Assembly (NCBI GenBank): GCA_016183565.1
Contig: JACPEJ010000001.1
Coordinates: 1 to 48,195 of the forward strand
Direction of reading: 5' to 3'
Length of the DNA: 48,195 bases
DNA from: Candidatus Blackburnbacteria bacterium
GTDB taxonomy: Bacteria > Patescibacteriota > Microgenomatia > UBA8517 > UBA10165
Position numbers and translations under genes: made by a program
Part shown: one piece after another, positions 21,533 to 29,973 of the stretch
Layout of the letters: every line of letters begins with the position of its first letter
How positions within the stretch are numbered: position 1 is the first letter of the stretch
The notes under the pieces: model-generated
The model's input: the letters and a program-made list of their open reading frames with translations, nothing else
The model's database searches: none
Told to the model about the DNA's origin: nothing

Positions 21533-21561
21533 ATTGTAACAAACTGGCCTCCAGTTGACAA
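21533..21561 (-). promoter_or_regulatory. Promoter of tRNA-Ile(UAU)
   Basis: Minus strand -35 TTGTCA (21556-21561), 17-bp spacer, -10 TACAAT (21533-21538). The -35 box overlaps that of the divergent brnT promoter. Confidence 0.65.
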
Positions 21562-21582
21562 TTCCGCATATTAATGTATAAT
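21555..21582 (+). promoter_or_regulatory. Promoter of brnT-brnA
   Basis: TTGACA (21555-21560), 16-bp spacer, TATAAT (21577-21582), both consensus. The expected +1 near 21589 leaves a ~5-nt leader before ATG 21594, so translation starts almost leaderless. Confidence 0.75.
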
Positions 21583-21593
21583 GCAGTATATAC

Positions 21594-21887
21594 ATGCGAG
21601 TTGATAGTACTCCCTTAGAATTTGAGTGGGATAAAGGAAACATAGGTAAAAACAAGAAACACAAAGTCGAAGATCAAGAAGCAGAAGAAATTTTTTTAGA
21701 TCAGGGAAAAGTTATATTTAAAGATAAGCTACATTCGCAAGTTGAGGAAAGATTTATAGTGATAGGTAAAACAAAAAAAGAAAGATTATTATATATTTGT
21801 TTTACTAGGAGAAAAGAGAAAATTAGAATAATTTCGGCTCGAGATATTAATAAAAAGGAGGTGTCGATATATGAAGAAACCGCTTAA
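21594..21887 (+). CDS. brnT: BrnT-family toxin
   Basis: 97 residues. The family pattern is FEWDKGNIGKNKKHKV near the N-terminus, EEIFLDQGKVIFKD, ERFIVIGKTKKERLLYICFTRR and the C-terminal RIISARDINKKE. BrnT is a RelE-fold ribonuclease that blocks translation. It overlaps brnA by 17 bp, giving toxin-first order as in characterised BrnTA modules. Confidence 0.9.
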   Translation: MRVDSTPLEFEWDKGNIGKNKKHKVEDQEAEEIFLDQGKVIFKDKLHSQVEERFIVIGKTKKERLLYICFTRRKEKIRIISARDINKKEVSIYEETA

Positions 21888-22134
21888 AATTCCAAAGTTT
21901 AAAAATGAGGATGAAGAGAGGAGGTTTTGGTGGAATCTTGACCTCTCTGAGTACTTTGAGCCATCTGATTTCGAGCGAGTGAGTTTCCCAAATCTCAAAC
22001 CAACCACTCGTCCCATCTCCATCCGCATTCCAGAGTATCTCTTAAACCGAGTAAAAGAGAGGGCAAACGAAATTAACGTCCCATATCAATCCCTAATCAA
22101 GGAGTATATAAAGAATGGGGTTTTTCCAAGTTAG
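21871..22134 (+). CDS. brnA: BrnA-like CopG/RHH antitoxin
   Basis: 87 residues. N-terminal FKNEDEERRFWWNLDLSEYFE is the toxin-binding region; C-terminal RPISIRIPEYLLNRVKERANEINVPYQSLIKEYI is a ribbon-helix-helix-like DNA-binding part. It probably neutralises BrnT and represses the operon. A GGAGGTGTC ribosome-binding site precedes the ATG. Confidence 0.88.
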   Translation: MKKPLKIPKFKNEDEERRFWWNLDLSEYFEPSDFERVSFPNLKPTTRPISIRIPEYLLNRVKERANEINVPYQSLIKEYIKNGVFPS

Positions 22135-22136
22135 GG

Positions 22137-24461
22137 TTAAAGCTTGGCCCTGCGGGTAATCTCTGCCTCTACAACTTGTCTATCGCGTCCATATTTGATT
22201 CTGGACATTTCGCGGATGATTTCTGAGATTTTGGGATTGGATTGAGCTTTGACTTCGTCCATGTCTCGAGTTAGATCAACTGAGAAAGGAGGAACTGGTT
22301 CATTGTTAACAATGGTTTTTGTGTAAATATTGAATCTTTCGATATTCAAAAGATCGTCTTCATCGAAAACCGGCTGGAACTCTCGGGTTAAGTAACTAGC
22401 ATCAGTAACCCCTACTCTAAAGCACATCAATGTCCCAACATTTCCAAATACTGCATTTTTAATTTCTTCATCAACCTGACCTATGAACTGGTTTGCAACA
22501 CACAAGTTTAATCTATACTTTCTTGCCTCGGAAAGGATTTGAGCAAAATCAGGTGTTGCGAAGTTTTGGAACTCGTCAACATAAAGATAAAAATCTCGTC
22601 TTTGTTCTTCCGGCACATCGGTTCTGCTCATAGCAGCCATTAAAATTCTCGGAACTAACACAAGACCTAAGAAGCTTGAATTTTCCTCGCCTATCTCGCC
22701 TTTGGATAAATTGACAAGAAGAATTTTGCCTTGATCCATTACGTCGCGGAAAGAAAATGCGGACTGGCTTTGGCCTATGATATTTCGGATCATGACGTTT
22801 GTGACAAACCTGCCGAATTTAGAAACGACGTAATCTAAGACTTCTGATTTGTGGAACTCTGCTGTTTGGGCAATCTGGTCTGTCCAATACCTTCGGACAA
22901 TGGGGTCCTCTACTTTTGGCAAAAGTTCTTGGACAAATGAGGGATCGGTCATTATTCGCACAACTTCAACAAATGTTGTTCCATTTTCCGCAAACGCAGT
23001 TAGTATTGCATTTCTTACCATATGTTCAAACCTGGGTCCGACAATGCCGGTTTTATATGGATCAAATAGTTTGTACATCATGTTGATAACTGAGGTTGCA
23101 ACAAAATGTTGTTGATCAATGGTTTTTGCCTCAAGTAAATTCAAGCCCATTGGCCGTTCTGTGTCTGAGGGATTAAAGTAGATAACATCCTCTGCTCGCT
23201 CTGGAGGAATCATAGAAAGAACGTCTTGAACAGCATCTCCGTGAGGATCCATAAAACAAACTCCACATCCTGCTTTAATATCCTGCATGATTAAGTCTTT
23301 TAATAGCTCTGATTTTCCTGTTCCTGTTTTTCCGATAATATACATGTGGCGCCGGCGATCGGATTCTTGTATATAAACCGGGCGTTTGATTCCTCTATAG
23401 GTACTTAAACCTATGTAAAGGCCACTTGTGGGAATTTGAGCTGGTGCGGGGGCTCTTTTTGCATTAAGCCAAAAGATGTGGGGGGTTGTAATTTGTTTGT
23501 TTGGAAAATGGAAAATAGTTGCTAACTCTTCGGAGTTAAAAACACTTTTGTTATTTCCAAAAACATTAAAAAGCGAATGGTATCTATACCAAAAATCATC
23601 AACAAAACTACCTTTATTGCGGATTTTTCTACTCTTTAAACCATTGTGCTCTCCTGAGAATTGTTCAAATGAAGCTTTGATATTATCAAGATGAGCTTTT
23701 GCTAACTCTTGTGAGTGCGAGGATACAACAATTCTTATACTTGTCTCAAATCCAGGTTTTGATAACTTGTTGTCAACAGCCTCCAGAGTTTTTGCATCAA
23801 CTTTGTAGGAAGCCTGTTGCGGATCGGCCTCAGCTTTCTTGGTTCTTGACAAGTAGGCTTGTCCCAAATCTTTCCATTCGCTATCTGCAGGGGAAATAAG
23901 AATCTGGATGACTGCACCTTCACTGGCGGACATTTTTGCAAGGGCTGAGGTAAGAGATGACAAAGGGTCAGTTGGCAAATCTTTAAATGTTTTTATTGGG
24001 TAAAAAGAAGCGCTACGCAGCTCTAGCGCAGCATAAGCAACTTTTCCCTCCCGAGAAAAGATATTATGCTCCGGGACTTCAATAATTTCAGCATCAGAAT
24101 ATGCACCATGAATTTGTTTTTCAACCAAATCTTTTAAACGCTTTGAACACCAAACATAAAATCTAATGTCCTCGGCTCGGCCAACAATTTCGAATGAGAT
24201 AACTTCTTGTGTGTCAAACTTTGTTTTCCAACCTCCCTTTTTGATTGCAAAAAGCGAGGCAAACATTTGTTCGGCAGCGTCGATTTTTACTTCGTTATCC
24301 CGAGGGACGGCAATTTCTAAAAGAACGGAATCCAAAGACCGTTTTTCTCTGTTTCTTCCCTTAAAGATAACAAATCCTATCCAACCAAAGATCGCTCCAA
24401 ATAGAGCAATACTTAAGAAACCTAAGGCAAAAAACAGAAAATTATTAAGAAAGATATTCAT
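22137..24461 (-). CDS. TraD/VirB4-like DNA-translocation ATPase (type IV secretion DNA-binding domain)
   Basis: 774 residues from MNIFLNNFLF; this start forms an ATGA overlap with the upstream gene's stop and replaces an upstream in-frame codon at 24551. An N-terminal transmembrane helix pair (~5-35) is followed by a ~300-residue region and an FtsK/HerA-like ATPase: Walker A GKTGTGKSELLKD, CFMDPHGDAVQDVL, Walker B YLYVDEFQNFATPDF and a sensor region CVANQFIGQV. Such proteins are common in CPR genomes, often next to type IV pilus or competence-type genes. Whether it moves DNA here is an inference. Confidence 0.85.
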   Translation of the reverse strand: MNIFLNNFLFFALGFLSIALFGAIFGWIGFVIFKGRNREKRSLDSVLLEIAVPRDNEVKIDAAEQMFASLFAIKKGGWKTKFDTQEVISFEIVGRAEDIRFYVWCSKRLKDLVEKQIHGAYSDAEIIEVPEHNIFSREGKVAYAALELRSASFYPIKTFKDLPTDPLSSLTSALAKMSASEGAVIQILISPADSEWKDLGQAYLSRTKKAEADPQQASYKVDAKTLEAVDNKLSKPGFETSIRIVVSSHSQELAKAHLDNIKASFEQFSGEHNGLKSRKIRNKGSFVDDFWYRYHSLFNVFGNNKSVFNSEELATIFHFPNKQITTPHIFWLNAKRAPAPAQIPTSGLYIGLSTYRGIKRPVYIQESDRRRHMYIIGKTGTGKSELLKDLIMQDIKAGCGVCFMDPHGDAVQDVLSMIPPERAEDVIYFNPSDTERPMGLNLLEAKTIDQQHFVATSVINMMYKLFDPYKTGIVGPRFEHMVRNAILTAFAENGTTFVEVVRIMTDPSFVQELLPKVEDPIVRRYWTDQIAQTAEFHKSEVLDYVVSKFGRFVTNVMIRNIIGQSQSAFSFRDVMDQGKILLVNLSKGEIGEENSSFLGLVLVPRILMAAMSRTDVPEEQRRDFYLYVDEFQNFATPDFAQILSEARKYRLNLCVANQFIGQVDEEIKNAVFGNVGTLMCFRVGVTDASYLTREFQPVFDEDDLLNIERFNIYTKTIVNNEPVPPFSVDLTRDMDEVKAQSNPKISEIIREMSRIKYGRDRQVVEAEITRRAKL

Positions 24462-24829
24462 GCTGTCCCCCAACCGTGAGTGGGATACAAGACTCTGGTT
24501 CCTGTAAAGAGAGCTTTTGCTACCAATCTTTTCCAACCTGCAATAAACCAATGTTCACTATCCTCTACTGGTGACGTTTGTTTACCTGTTATTTTTTCCT
24601 CTGGAACGGGAACTTGAAGAACAGAAGATGAGTCTTGGCTTGTTGTGAAAACAACTTGGCCGTTATTATTGGTGACAGGTTGAGACGTGGGGTGCTCTAC
24701 CCTTTTTATGTATCCTTCTAGTTCGGAAGGAAATTCTTGTCTCTCGGCTCCTGTATCGATAAGCTCTTCTGGGGTTTCTACACCCTGTGGTGGAAGTGTT
24801 GGTTTTTCAAATTCAGGAGTGGAGGACAT
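24458..24829 (-). CDS. Hypothetical Pro/Glu/Thr-rich protein coupled to the TraD-like ATPase
   Basis: 123 residues. The first ~95 are a disordered, acidic, Pro/Ser/Thr/Gln-rich segment; the C-terminal HWFIAGWKRLVAKALFTGTR looks like an amphipathic or membrane-associated helix. Its TGA overlaps the ATG of the ATPase (ATGA), so translation is coupled and it may be a small partner of that protein. No family recognised. Confidence 0.65.
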   Translation of the reverse strand: MSSTPEFEKPTLPPQGVETPEELIDTGAERQEFPSELEGYIKRVEHPTSQPVTNNNGQVVFTTSQDSSSVLQVPVPEEKITGKQTSPVEDSEHWFIAGWKRLVAKALFTGTRVLYPTHGWGTA

Positions 24830-24841
24830 ATAGGGAAATTA

Positions 24842-24903
24842 TACCAGAAGAGACACAGACACAGATATAGATAGAGATAGAGATCATTCCCTTCGGGAAT
24901 GGA
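24842..24903. repeat. Degenerate AGACAC/AGATAG repeat plus CATTCCC-TTC-GGGAATG hairpin
   Basis: The intergenic gap consists of hexamer-like repeats followed by the motif GATCATTCCCTTCGGGAATGG, also present at 31352-31375 with one difference. No gene here. Confidence 0.6.
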
Positions 24904-24945
24904 AAGAAATACGGATTGGAGGATATGTAGTACACTTGGGTTAAG

Positions 24946-25506
24946 ATGAGTATATATACAAAGCGCGGCGACCATGGAAAAACGGGTTTTTATAAAAGCA
25001 AGAGACGAGTTTATAAAGACAACCAAAGAATTACTGTTCTGGGTAGTATTGACGAACTTAATGCCCAGCTTGGTCTGGCCAAGAGCCTGATTAGAGATAC
25101 AGACACAGATACAGACCAAGTTGTAAAGATATTAAATACTGTCCAGCAGGATCTTTTCGAAATAGCAGCAGAAATTGCTTCCGAAAACCCCAAACACTCA
25201 CCGTTTCACTGTAAGCCAGAGAAAGTAAAAAGGCTCGAGACTCTAATTGATAAACTAGAAAAAGAACTACCACAACTTTCAAATTTTATCTTTCCAGGTG
25301 GTTGCCCGAGAGGCGCAGGACTCCATGTGGCAAGAAGTGTTTGCAGAAGAACAGAGAGAGAAGCAGTACGTTTTGCAAGAAGCCAAAAAGTGAATCCTGA
25401 AATTTTTAAATATCTTAATCGGTTATCAGACGCGCTTTTTGTGCTTGCACGATGGGTTAATAAAATTGATGGAATACCCGAGGAGGAATGGAACAAATCT
25501 AAGTAG
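24946..25506 (+). CDS. pduO: ATP:cob(I)alamin adenosyltransferase, PduO type
   Basis: 186 residues. The N-terminal ATP-binding motif is YTKRGDHGKTGFY, then VLGSIDELNAQLGLAKS; the C-terminal signature is RSVCRRTEREAVRFA...YLNRLSDALFVLARW. It makes adenosylcobalamin, the cofactor of the class II ribonucleotide reductase encoded convergently 38 bp away, which gives a clear physiological link. The insert RDTDTDTDQ at ~50-58 is encoded by the AGATAC-type simple repeat found between genes here. No cobalamin synthesis genes are in the window, so uptake or salvage is implied. Confidence 0.92.
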   Translation: MSIYTKRGDHGKTGFYKSKRRVYKDNQRITVLGSIDELNAQLGLAKSLIRDTDTDTDQVVKILNTVQQDLFEIAAEIASENPKHSPFHCKPEKVKRLETLIDKLEKELPQLSNFIFPGGCPRGAGLHVARSVCRRTEREAVRFARSQKVNPEIFKYLNRLSDALFVLARWVNKIDGIPEEEWNKSK

Positions 25507-25544
25507 TAGGTCTCTGTATCTGTCTCTGTATCTGTCTCTCTTCC

Positions 25545-28500
25545 TCAGCACTCCGAGTGTCCGCAGGAGTAACACTTGTTGCAACCTTCTTCGAAAACAA
25601 AGGCAGCAACTCCGCATTGAGGACAAATATCCGCAGCCCTTTCGAAATTAAGATCGCTTTCTAATATTTCTTGTTCAGCCGAGCTCAGCTCGGTTTCAGC
25701 TGGGGACACGTCAAACGTGCCTGTCCCAGCTGCCGCATCGCTGGTAGAGTCTAAGTCAGCTGGGGACACGTCAAACGTGCCTGTCCCAGCTGCCGCATCG
25801 CTGGTAGAGTCTAAGTCAGCTGGGGACACGTCAAACGTGCCTGTCCCAGCTGCCGCATCGCTGGTAGAGTCTAAGTCAGCTGGGGCCAGCAGGGCTTGCG
25901 CAACAGCATCCGGAAGAGAGTAAATTCTGTTTGAACCAAACCCAACAGACCTTCTCCCACCTATACCGGACAACTGGTCAACTATCTTTTCAGCGCGCTT
26001 CTTTGGACTAACACTTGGATTTAGTCTTAATATCGTAGAAATCATTCTACCGAAGGCAGTAGCCATAGCAGTAAGATCAGAGCCTGCTTTGCCGATATTT
26101 ACAAAGACTTCAATGGGGTCTCCTGTTATATCGTTGTTGATTGTTATAAATGCCGAGCCGACCGGAGTTACCATGCGATATGTGGCACCTGCGACACGGT
26201 CCGGTCTTTCAATTAGAATATGGTTTGAAAGATCGTCTAGGGCAACTGGCATTACTGCTGGTTCTTCTTGCTGCATCAAACTTGCCTTAAGTTTTTTCTC
26301 TTCTTTTTGGGTCTCTTCTCGGGATAGTACTCCTGGACGCGAGCCATCACGCATATATGCAATACCTTTAAGTCCGAGGTCATACGCTAATGCATAAAGT
26401 TTTTTAACATCATCAACTGTGTGGGTTGTTGGGGCGTTAACGGTTTTTGAGATAGAAGCATCAACATACTTTTGGACAGCCGCTTGGACTTTAATATGCT
26501 CTTCTGGAGTAAGGTCGTTTGCTGAGATAAAGTAAGAGGGTAATTTTTCTCCTCCTGTTTTTTTATCTAACCATTCTTTATACAAAGAGTGGTAAATCTT
26601 GTGTTCTCCTAACCTGTCGCGGCGGGTAAAAGAAAACTCATAAACCGGTTCAATTCCAGATGTTACTCCTGCCATTAAAGACGTAGAACCAGTAGGAGCT
26701 TGCATTAAAATAACTGAATTTCTTACCCCTTGTCTTTTTATTTTTTCTTGAACAGCTTGAGGCAGCATTTTTATAAACGGGGCCCCAGGATAAAGTTCGG
26801 CATCAAACTTCGGAAAGGGACCTTTCTCCGCTGCAAGGTCAGCTGAGGTGTCAAAGGCGGCGTCGCGCACAGTTTGGTAAATCTTTTCAATCACTGGCAA
26901 AGACTCTTCTGATCCATATTTAATCTTCATTTTAATTAAAGCATCGCCCAATCCCATAGTGCCCAGTCCCACCCTTCTCTCGCCATTCAGTTGTGTTTCG
27001 CGGGTTCCGTCGAAAAGATATATGTCTCCATCTATAATGTTATCCAAAAAACGGGTTGCAACACGCGCGTGGGCCGCGAGTGCGTCATAATCCATTTCCC
27101 CATCACCATTTACAAACGCAGACAAATTCAAGGACCCCAAGTTACATACCCCATAGCTCGGCAATCCTTCCTCGCCGCAATCAAGACTAAGGTAACCATT
27201 AGTTATCCAAGTTAAGGTCTTTGGCTCCAGAACATCATATACCTCCTCTTGTGTACCAGTGTCTTCAGTGCTAACTACGGATGCTAATCCTGTTTTGCTC
27301 ATAAAGTAGTAGCCCGCGGCCTGTTCGAGACGCCTGGCTTTTTCTGGGTGAGATAATCCTATCTCTTTATAAAAACGACTTATCCCTTCATTCATTACTA
27401 GCAACTCGTACTTCACCCCTGTGCCTCGCATATCACGTCCATTATATATTGTTGGTTTTCGTCTCGTGCTATAAATCTTTGCATGAATACCAAAATTAAG
27501 AAGTAAAAGTCTCACTTGCTTTAAAAGCTCATAGGAGGAGGATGTTAGTCGAAGTGATGGGTCATGTGTTTTGAGGTTGACAGATCCGTCTGTTGAGAAC
27601 AGGCCATCAATTACGCCTTTTTGAAAATCCTTGCTCATGTTTAACAGTTGAGGAGGAATCCTTTTGTTTTCTCCAATTCTGGTTTCAAGTCCTGCTAAAC
27701 CTAGCACGTTTGCAAATTTATAAGAATTAAGCATCGCTGCACCATGAACACTTGTGGTTCCGTCTGGATAGACTGCCTGATATTCGGTTACACTTTCTGT
27801 TGGCGCAACCCCAAACTCGGAAAACTCTTGAAGAAGTATTTTTTTCCATTTTAATTCCTTCCGAGACATAACAATCTTCATTCTGTAGCCAAGTTTTTGC
27901 CCTATTTTCCCAAAATATCCGTCTCCTATTGTTACTCCCATCATAAATCCAATATCTCGGTTGTAATCTTTCGGAACTTTTATTCCACACCTATCCGCAT
28001 ATTCTATAGCTTCAGAAGGCATCTCTTTCTCCTTGCCAAACACCCCATTGTCAACAACCACAACTTTGTCGCCTTTTTTAAGTTTTCCTATTTCTACCCA
28101 CTCATACTTTTTATTTCTCACAACACGTAGTTTATGATCCACTGTAGCTTTTAGTTCTCCTCCATCCGAAAATTTAACCCTAAAGATTTGTTGTTTACCG
28201 TTGTTATAAACCTTCTTAATTGGTCTTAAACCGCTGGGGGTCAATATTTTCATCCCGACCTTTAAGTCTTCAGCTTGAATCCATCCATCTTCAGTTATAA
28301 CTAAAGTATCTCCGGTAACGCATGGATTTACACAGTTTATAGTATTAAAATATGAGTTTGAATGGAGTTTATTGTAGCGCTCCATGAAGACCAGCCCGGG
28401 TTCAGCGGATGCCCAAGCTGCTTCGCAGATCATATCCCATAAATCTCGGGCTTTAATTGTTTTATAAATGCTTACTTTTTTGCCGGCGCTTAACCAGTGG

Positions 28501-29300
28501 TCCATTACACCATCCCACACTTGGTCATATTCTGGATCGTCAAGGTCTGGGAAGACAAGATCCCAGTCTCCGTTGTTTTTAACAGCTTCCATAAACTTGT
28601 CGGAAACACAAACAGATAGGTTGGCGCCAACTAAGCGTGATAAGTTTTTTTTGACAGTCACAAATTCTTCTATGTCCGGATGCCAATCCCACATCATAAT
28701 CATTAAGGCGCCTCTCCGGCTCCCGCCTTGTTGGATTATGTCATGGGTTGCAACTGAGTAAAGCTCTGCCCAGTTCATTGGTCCTGAGGAAAAACCATTT
28801 ACCTTTTTTACTCTTGCACCTCTTGGGCGAAGGCTTGAGAGGTTTACCCCTACTCCACCACCTCGGGACATAATCTCAACCATTTCTTTTAGGTTGTCTA
28901 AGATTCCGTCACGGGAATCTTTGGGGGACGGTAATACGTAGCAGTTGTAGAAAGTTACAGCAAAACCAGTGCCAGCACCGGAAAGAATTCGTCCTCCGGG
29001 GATAAATTTTAATCCTTCCATGGCTTGATAGAATTTCTCTTCCCACTCTCGTCGTTTCGCGGGTACTTCGATTTGAGAAACGGCTTTCGCTACCCTTCTC
29101 CACATTTGTTCTGGGTATTCCTCAAGAGGCTTACCTGTTTCGTCCTTTAGAGAATATCGATCGAGGAAAACTTTAAGAGCAACTCCTTCCAGCTTGGTAC
29201 CATGCTCAACAAAGGAGGGAAAAACTCTCATGAGGGTAGAATTGGAATGGCCAATACTGTTCGGGTGCATTCCATTTGGCAAAACGAATTTGTTTTCCAT
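25545..29300 (-). CDS. nrdJ: Adenosylcobalamin-dependent (class II) ribonucleoside-diphosphate reductase with intein
   Basis: 1251 residues including a 381-residue intein; ~870 after splicing. Reduces ribonucleotides to deoxyribonucleotides. Seen: FIPGGRILSGAGT, FYNCYVLPSP, MSRGGGVGVNLSSLRPRG, QQGGSRRGALMIMM, INCVNP/CGEEGLPSYGVCNLGSLNL (split by the intein), MQAPTGSTSLMAG and GIEPVYEFSFTRR. C-terminally there are three identical 20-residue repeats (PADLDSTSDAAAGTGTFDVS), then a Cys cluster CPQCGVAAFVFEEGCNKCYSCGHSEC. Near relatives use a C-terminal Cys pair to re-reduce the active site. nrdR follows 12 bp upstream in the same direction. Confidence 0.95.
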   Translation of the reverse strand: MENKFVLPNGMHPNSIGHSNSTLMRVFPSFVEHGTKLEGVALKVFLDRYSLKDETGKPLEEYPEQMWRRVAKAVSQIEVPAKRREWEEKFYQAMEGLKFIPGGRILSGAGTGFAVTFYNCYVLPSPKDSRDGILDNLKEMVEIMSRGGGVGVNLSSLRPRGARVKKVNGFSSGPMNWAELYSVATHDIIQQGGSRRGALMIMMWDWHPDIEEFVTVKKNLSRLVGANLSVCVSDKFMEAVKNNGDWDLVFPDLDDPEYDQVWDGVMDHWLSAGKKVSIYKTIKARDLWDMICEAAWASAEPGLVFMERYNKLHSNSYFNTINCVNPCVTGDTLVITEDGWIQAEDLKVGMKILTPSGLRPIKKVYNNGKQQIFRVKFSDGGELKATVDHKLRVVRNKKYEWVEIGKLKKGDKVVVVDNGVFGKEKEMPSEAIEYADRCGIKVPKDYNRDIGFMMGVTIGDGYFGKIGQKLGYRMKIVMSRKELKWKKILLQEFSEFGVAPTESVTEYQAVYPDGTTSVHGAAMLNSYKFANVLGLAGLETRIGENKRIPPQLLNMSKDFQKGVIDGLFSTDGSVNLKTHDPSLRLTSSSYELLKQVRLLLLNFGIHAKIYSTRRKPTIYNGRDMRGTGVKYELLVMNEGISRFYKEIGLSHPEKARRLEQAAGYYFMSKTGLASVVSTEDTGTQEEVYDVLEPKTLTWITNGYLSLDCGEEGLPSYGVCNLGSLNLSAFVNGDGEMDYDALAAHARVATRFLDNIIDGDIYLFDGTRETQLNGERRVGLGTMGLGDALIKMKIKYGSEESLPVIEKIYQTVRDAAFDTSADLAAEKGPFPKFDAELYPGAPFIKMLPQAVQEKIKRQGVRNSVILMQAPTGSTSLMAGVTSGIEPVYEFSFTRRDRLGEHKIYHSLYKEWLDKKTGGEKLPSYFISANDLTPEEHIKVQAAVQKYVDASISKTVNAPTTHTVDDVKKLYALAYDLGLKGIAYMRDGSRPGVLSREETQKEEKKLKASLMQQEEPAVMPVALDDLSNHILIERPDRVAGATYRMVTPVGSAFITINNDITGDPIEVFVNIGKAGSDLTAMATAFGRMISTILRLNPSVSPKKRAEKIVDQLSGIGGRRSVGFGSNRIYSLPDAVAQALLAPADLDSTSDAAAGTGTFDVSPADLDSTSDAAAGTGTFDVSPADLDSTSDAAAGTGTFDVSPAETELSSAEQEILESDLNFERAADICPQCGVAAFVFEEGCNKCYSCGHSEC
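25696..25875 (-). repeat. Three identical 60-bp tandem repeats in the nrdJ 3' region
   Basis: Period exactly 60 bp, with no difference between copies, plus the start of a fourth from 25876. Each unit contains a CAGCTGGGGACA/TGTCCCAGCTG near-palindrome. It encodes PADLDSTSDAAAGTGTFDVS three times. Perfect identity implies recent expansion, or an assembly feature. Confidence 0.9.
27180..28322 (-). other. nrdJ intein with LAGLIDADG homing endonuclease
   Basis: 381 residues, from Cys1 (CVNP|CVTGDTLV) to NGYLSLD before extein CGEEGLP. It is inserted at the catalytic-cysteine loop, the usual RNR intein site. Blocks: CVTGDTLVITEDG (A), ATVDHKLRVV (B), two LAGLIDADG motifs IGFMMGVTIGDGY and KGVIDGLFSTDGS, YDVLEPKTLTWITNGYLSLD (F-G). 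The last intein residue is Asp and the penultimate is Leu, instead of the usual His-Asn; the C-extein nucleophile Cys is present. Splicing through a terminal Asp would be atypical. Confidence 0.88.
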
Positions 29301-29312
29301 GTTTTTTGTTAC

Positions 29313-29771
29313 TTAATTCTCAGATTTAATCTGGGCATGTTTTAATGCTTTCTCAAAATCCGACAAATCCTCAAACTCAAGATACACACTGGCAAATCTA
29401 AGCCAGGCAACGTTATCGATTTTTCTAAGTCTTTTTAAAACAGCATTTCCTATAACTTTGGATGATACTTCTTCCTTTTGCTTTCTTAATAGTTCTCTTT
29501 CTACTTCATCTACAGCCTCATCTACAGCCTCTATCGTTACTGATCTTTTTTCAACTGCTTTAAGTATTCCCAAGCGAACTTTCTCTCGATTAAACGGCTC
29601 TCGTTTCCCATCTTTTTTTACAACCCAAAGCGTAGGTCCACTCACTCGTTCATGTGTTGTAAATCGCTTTCCACACTTATTGCAGAACCTGCGTCGTCTT
29701 ATCGAGTCCCCTTCTTCGCTGCTTCTGGATTCCACAACACCAGTTGGCGCTTGACAAAACGGACATTTCAT
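29313..29771 (-). CDS. nrdR: Transcriptional repressor NrdR
   Basis: 152 residues from MKCPFCQ (29771); an upstream in-frame ATG at 29795 would add MWGKIWKP, which is not typical. The N-terminal zinc ribbon has CPFC and CNKCGKRFTTHER. An ATP-cone domain follows (LWVVKKDGKREPFNREKVRLGILKAVEKR). NrdR senses (d)ATP and represses RNR genes. It is first in a likely nrdR-nrdJ operon, with only 12 bp to the nrdJ ATG. Confidence 0.93.
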   Translation of the reverse strand: MKCPFCQAPTGVVESRSSEEGDSIRRRRFCNKCGKRFTTHERVSGPTLWVVKKDGKREPFNREKVRLGILKAVEKRSVTIEAVDEAVDEVERELLRKQKEEVSSKVIGNAVLKRLRKIDNVAWLRFASVYLEFEDLSDFEKALKHAQIKSEN

Positions 29772-29818
29772 TGGTTTCCAGATCTTTCCCCACATTTTGT
29801 GGGCAGCGCTATATTTTC

Positions 29819-29839
29819 ACACTACATATGGCGTGTCAA
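29819..29839 (-). promoter_or_regulatory. Possible NrdR operator over the nrdR-nrdJ promoter
   Basis: ACACTACATATGGCGTGT (29819-29836) has ACAC/GTGT dyad ends and an AT core, reminiscent of the 16-bp NrdR box but 2 bp longer. It overlaps a minus-strand TTGACA (29834-29839), with AT-rich -10 candidates (AAATAT, TATAGC) downstream. The spacing mismatch keeps this tentative. Confidence 0.4.
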
Positions 29840-29973
29840 CTGCTAACATCTGTATCAAAATAAGTCTGTTCATGCGTAAAAGAGTCTAAAATGGAGCAAA
29901 TATGGAAAGAGTTAGTAGCTAAAGTTGAACACAACTTGAATTCAATGGAGAAGTTTGTGAAAAACTTTTGTGA

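Noticed and set aside
25696-25875. CRISPR array
   Set aside because: The 60-bp units are contiguous and identical with no variable spacers, and they encode in-frame residues of the reductase.
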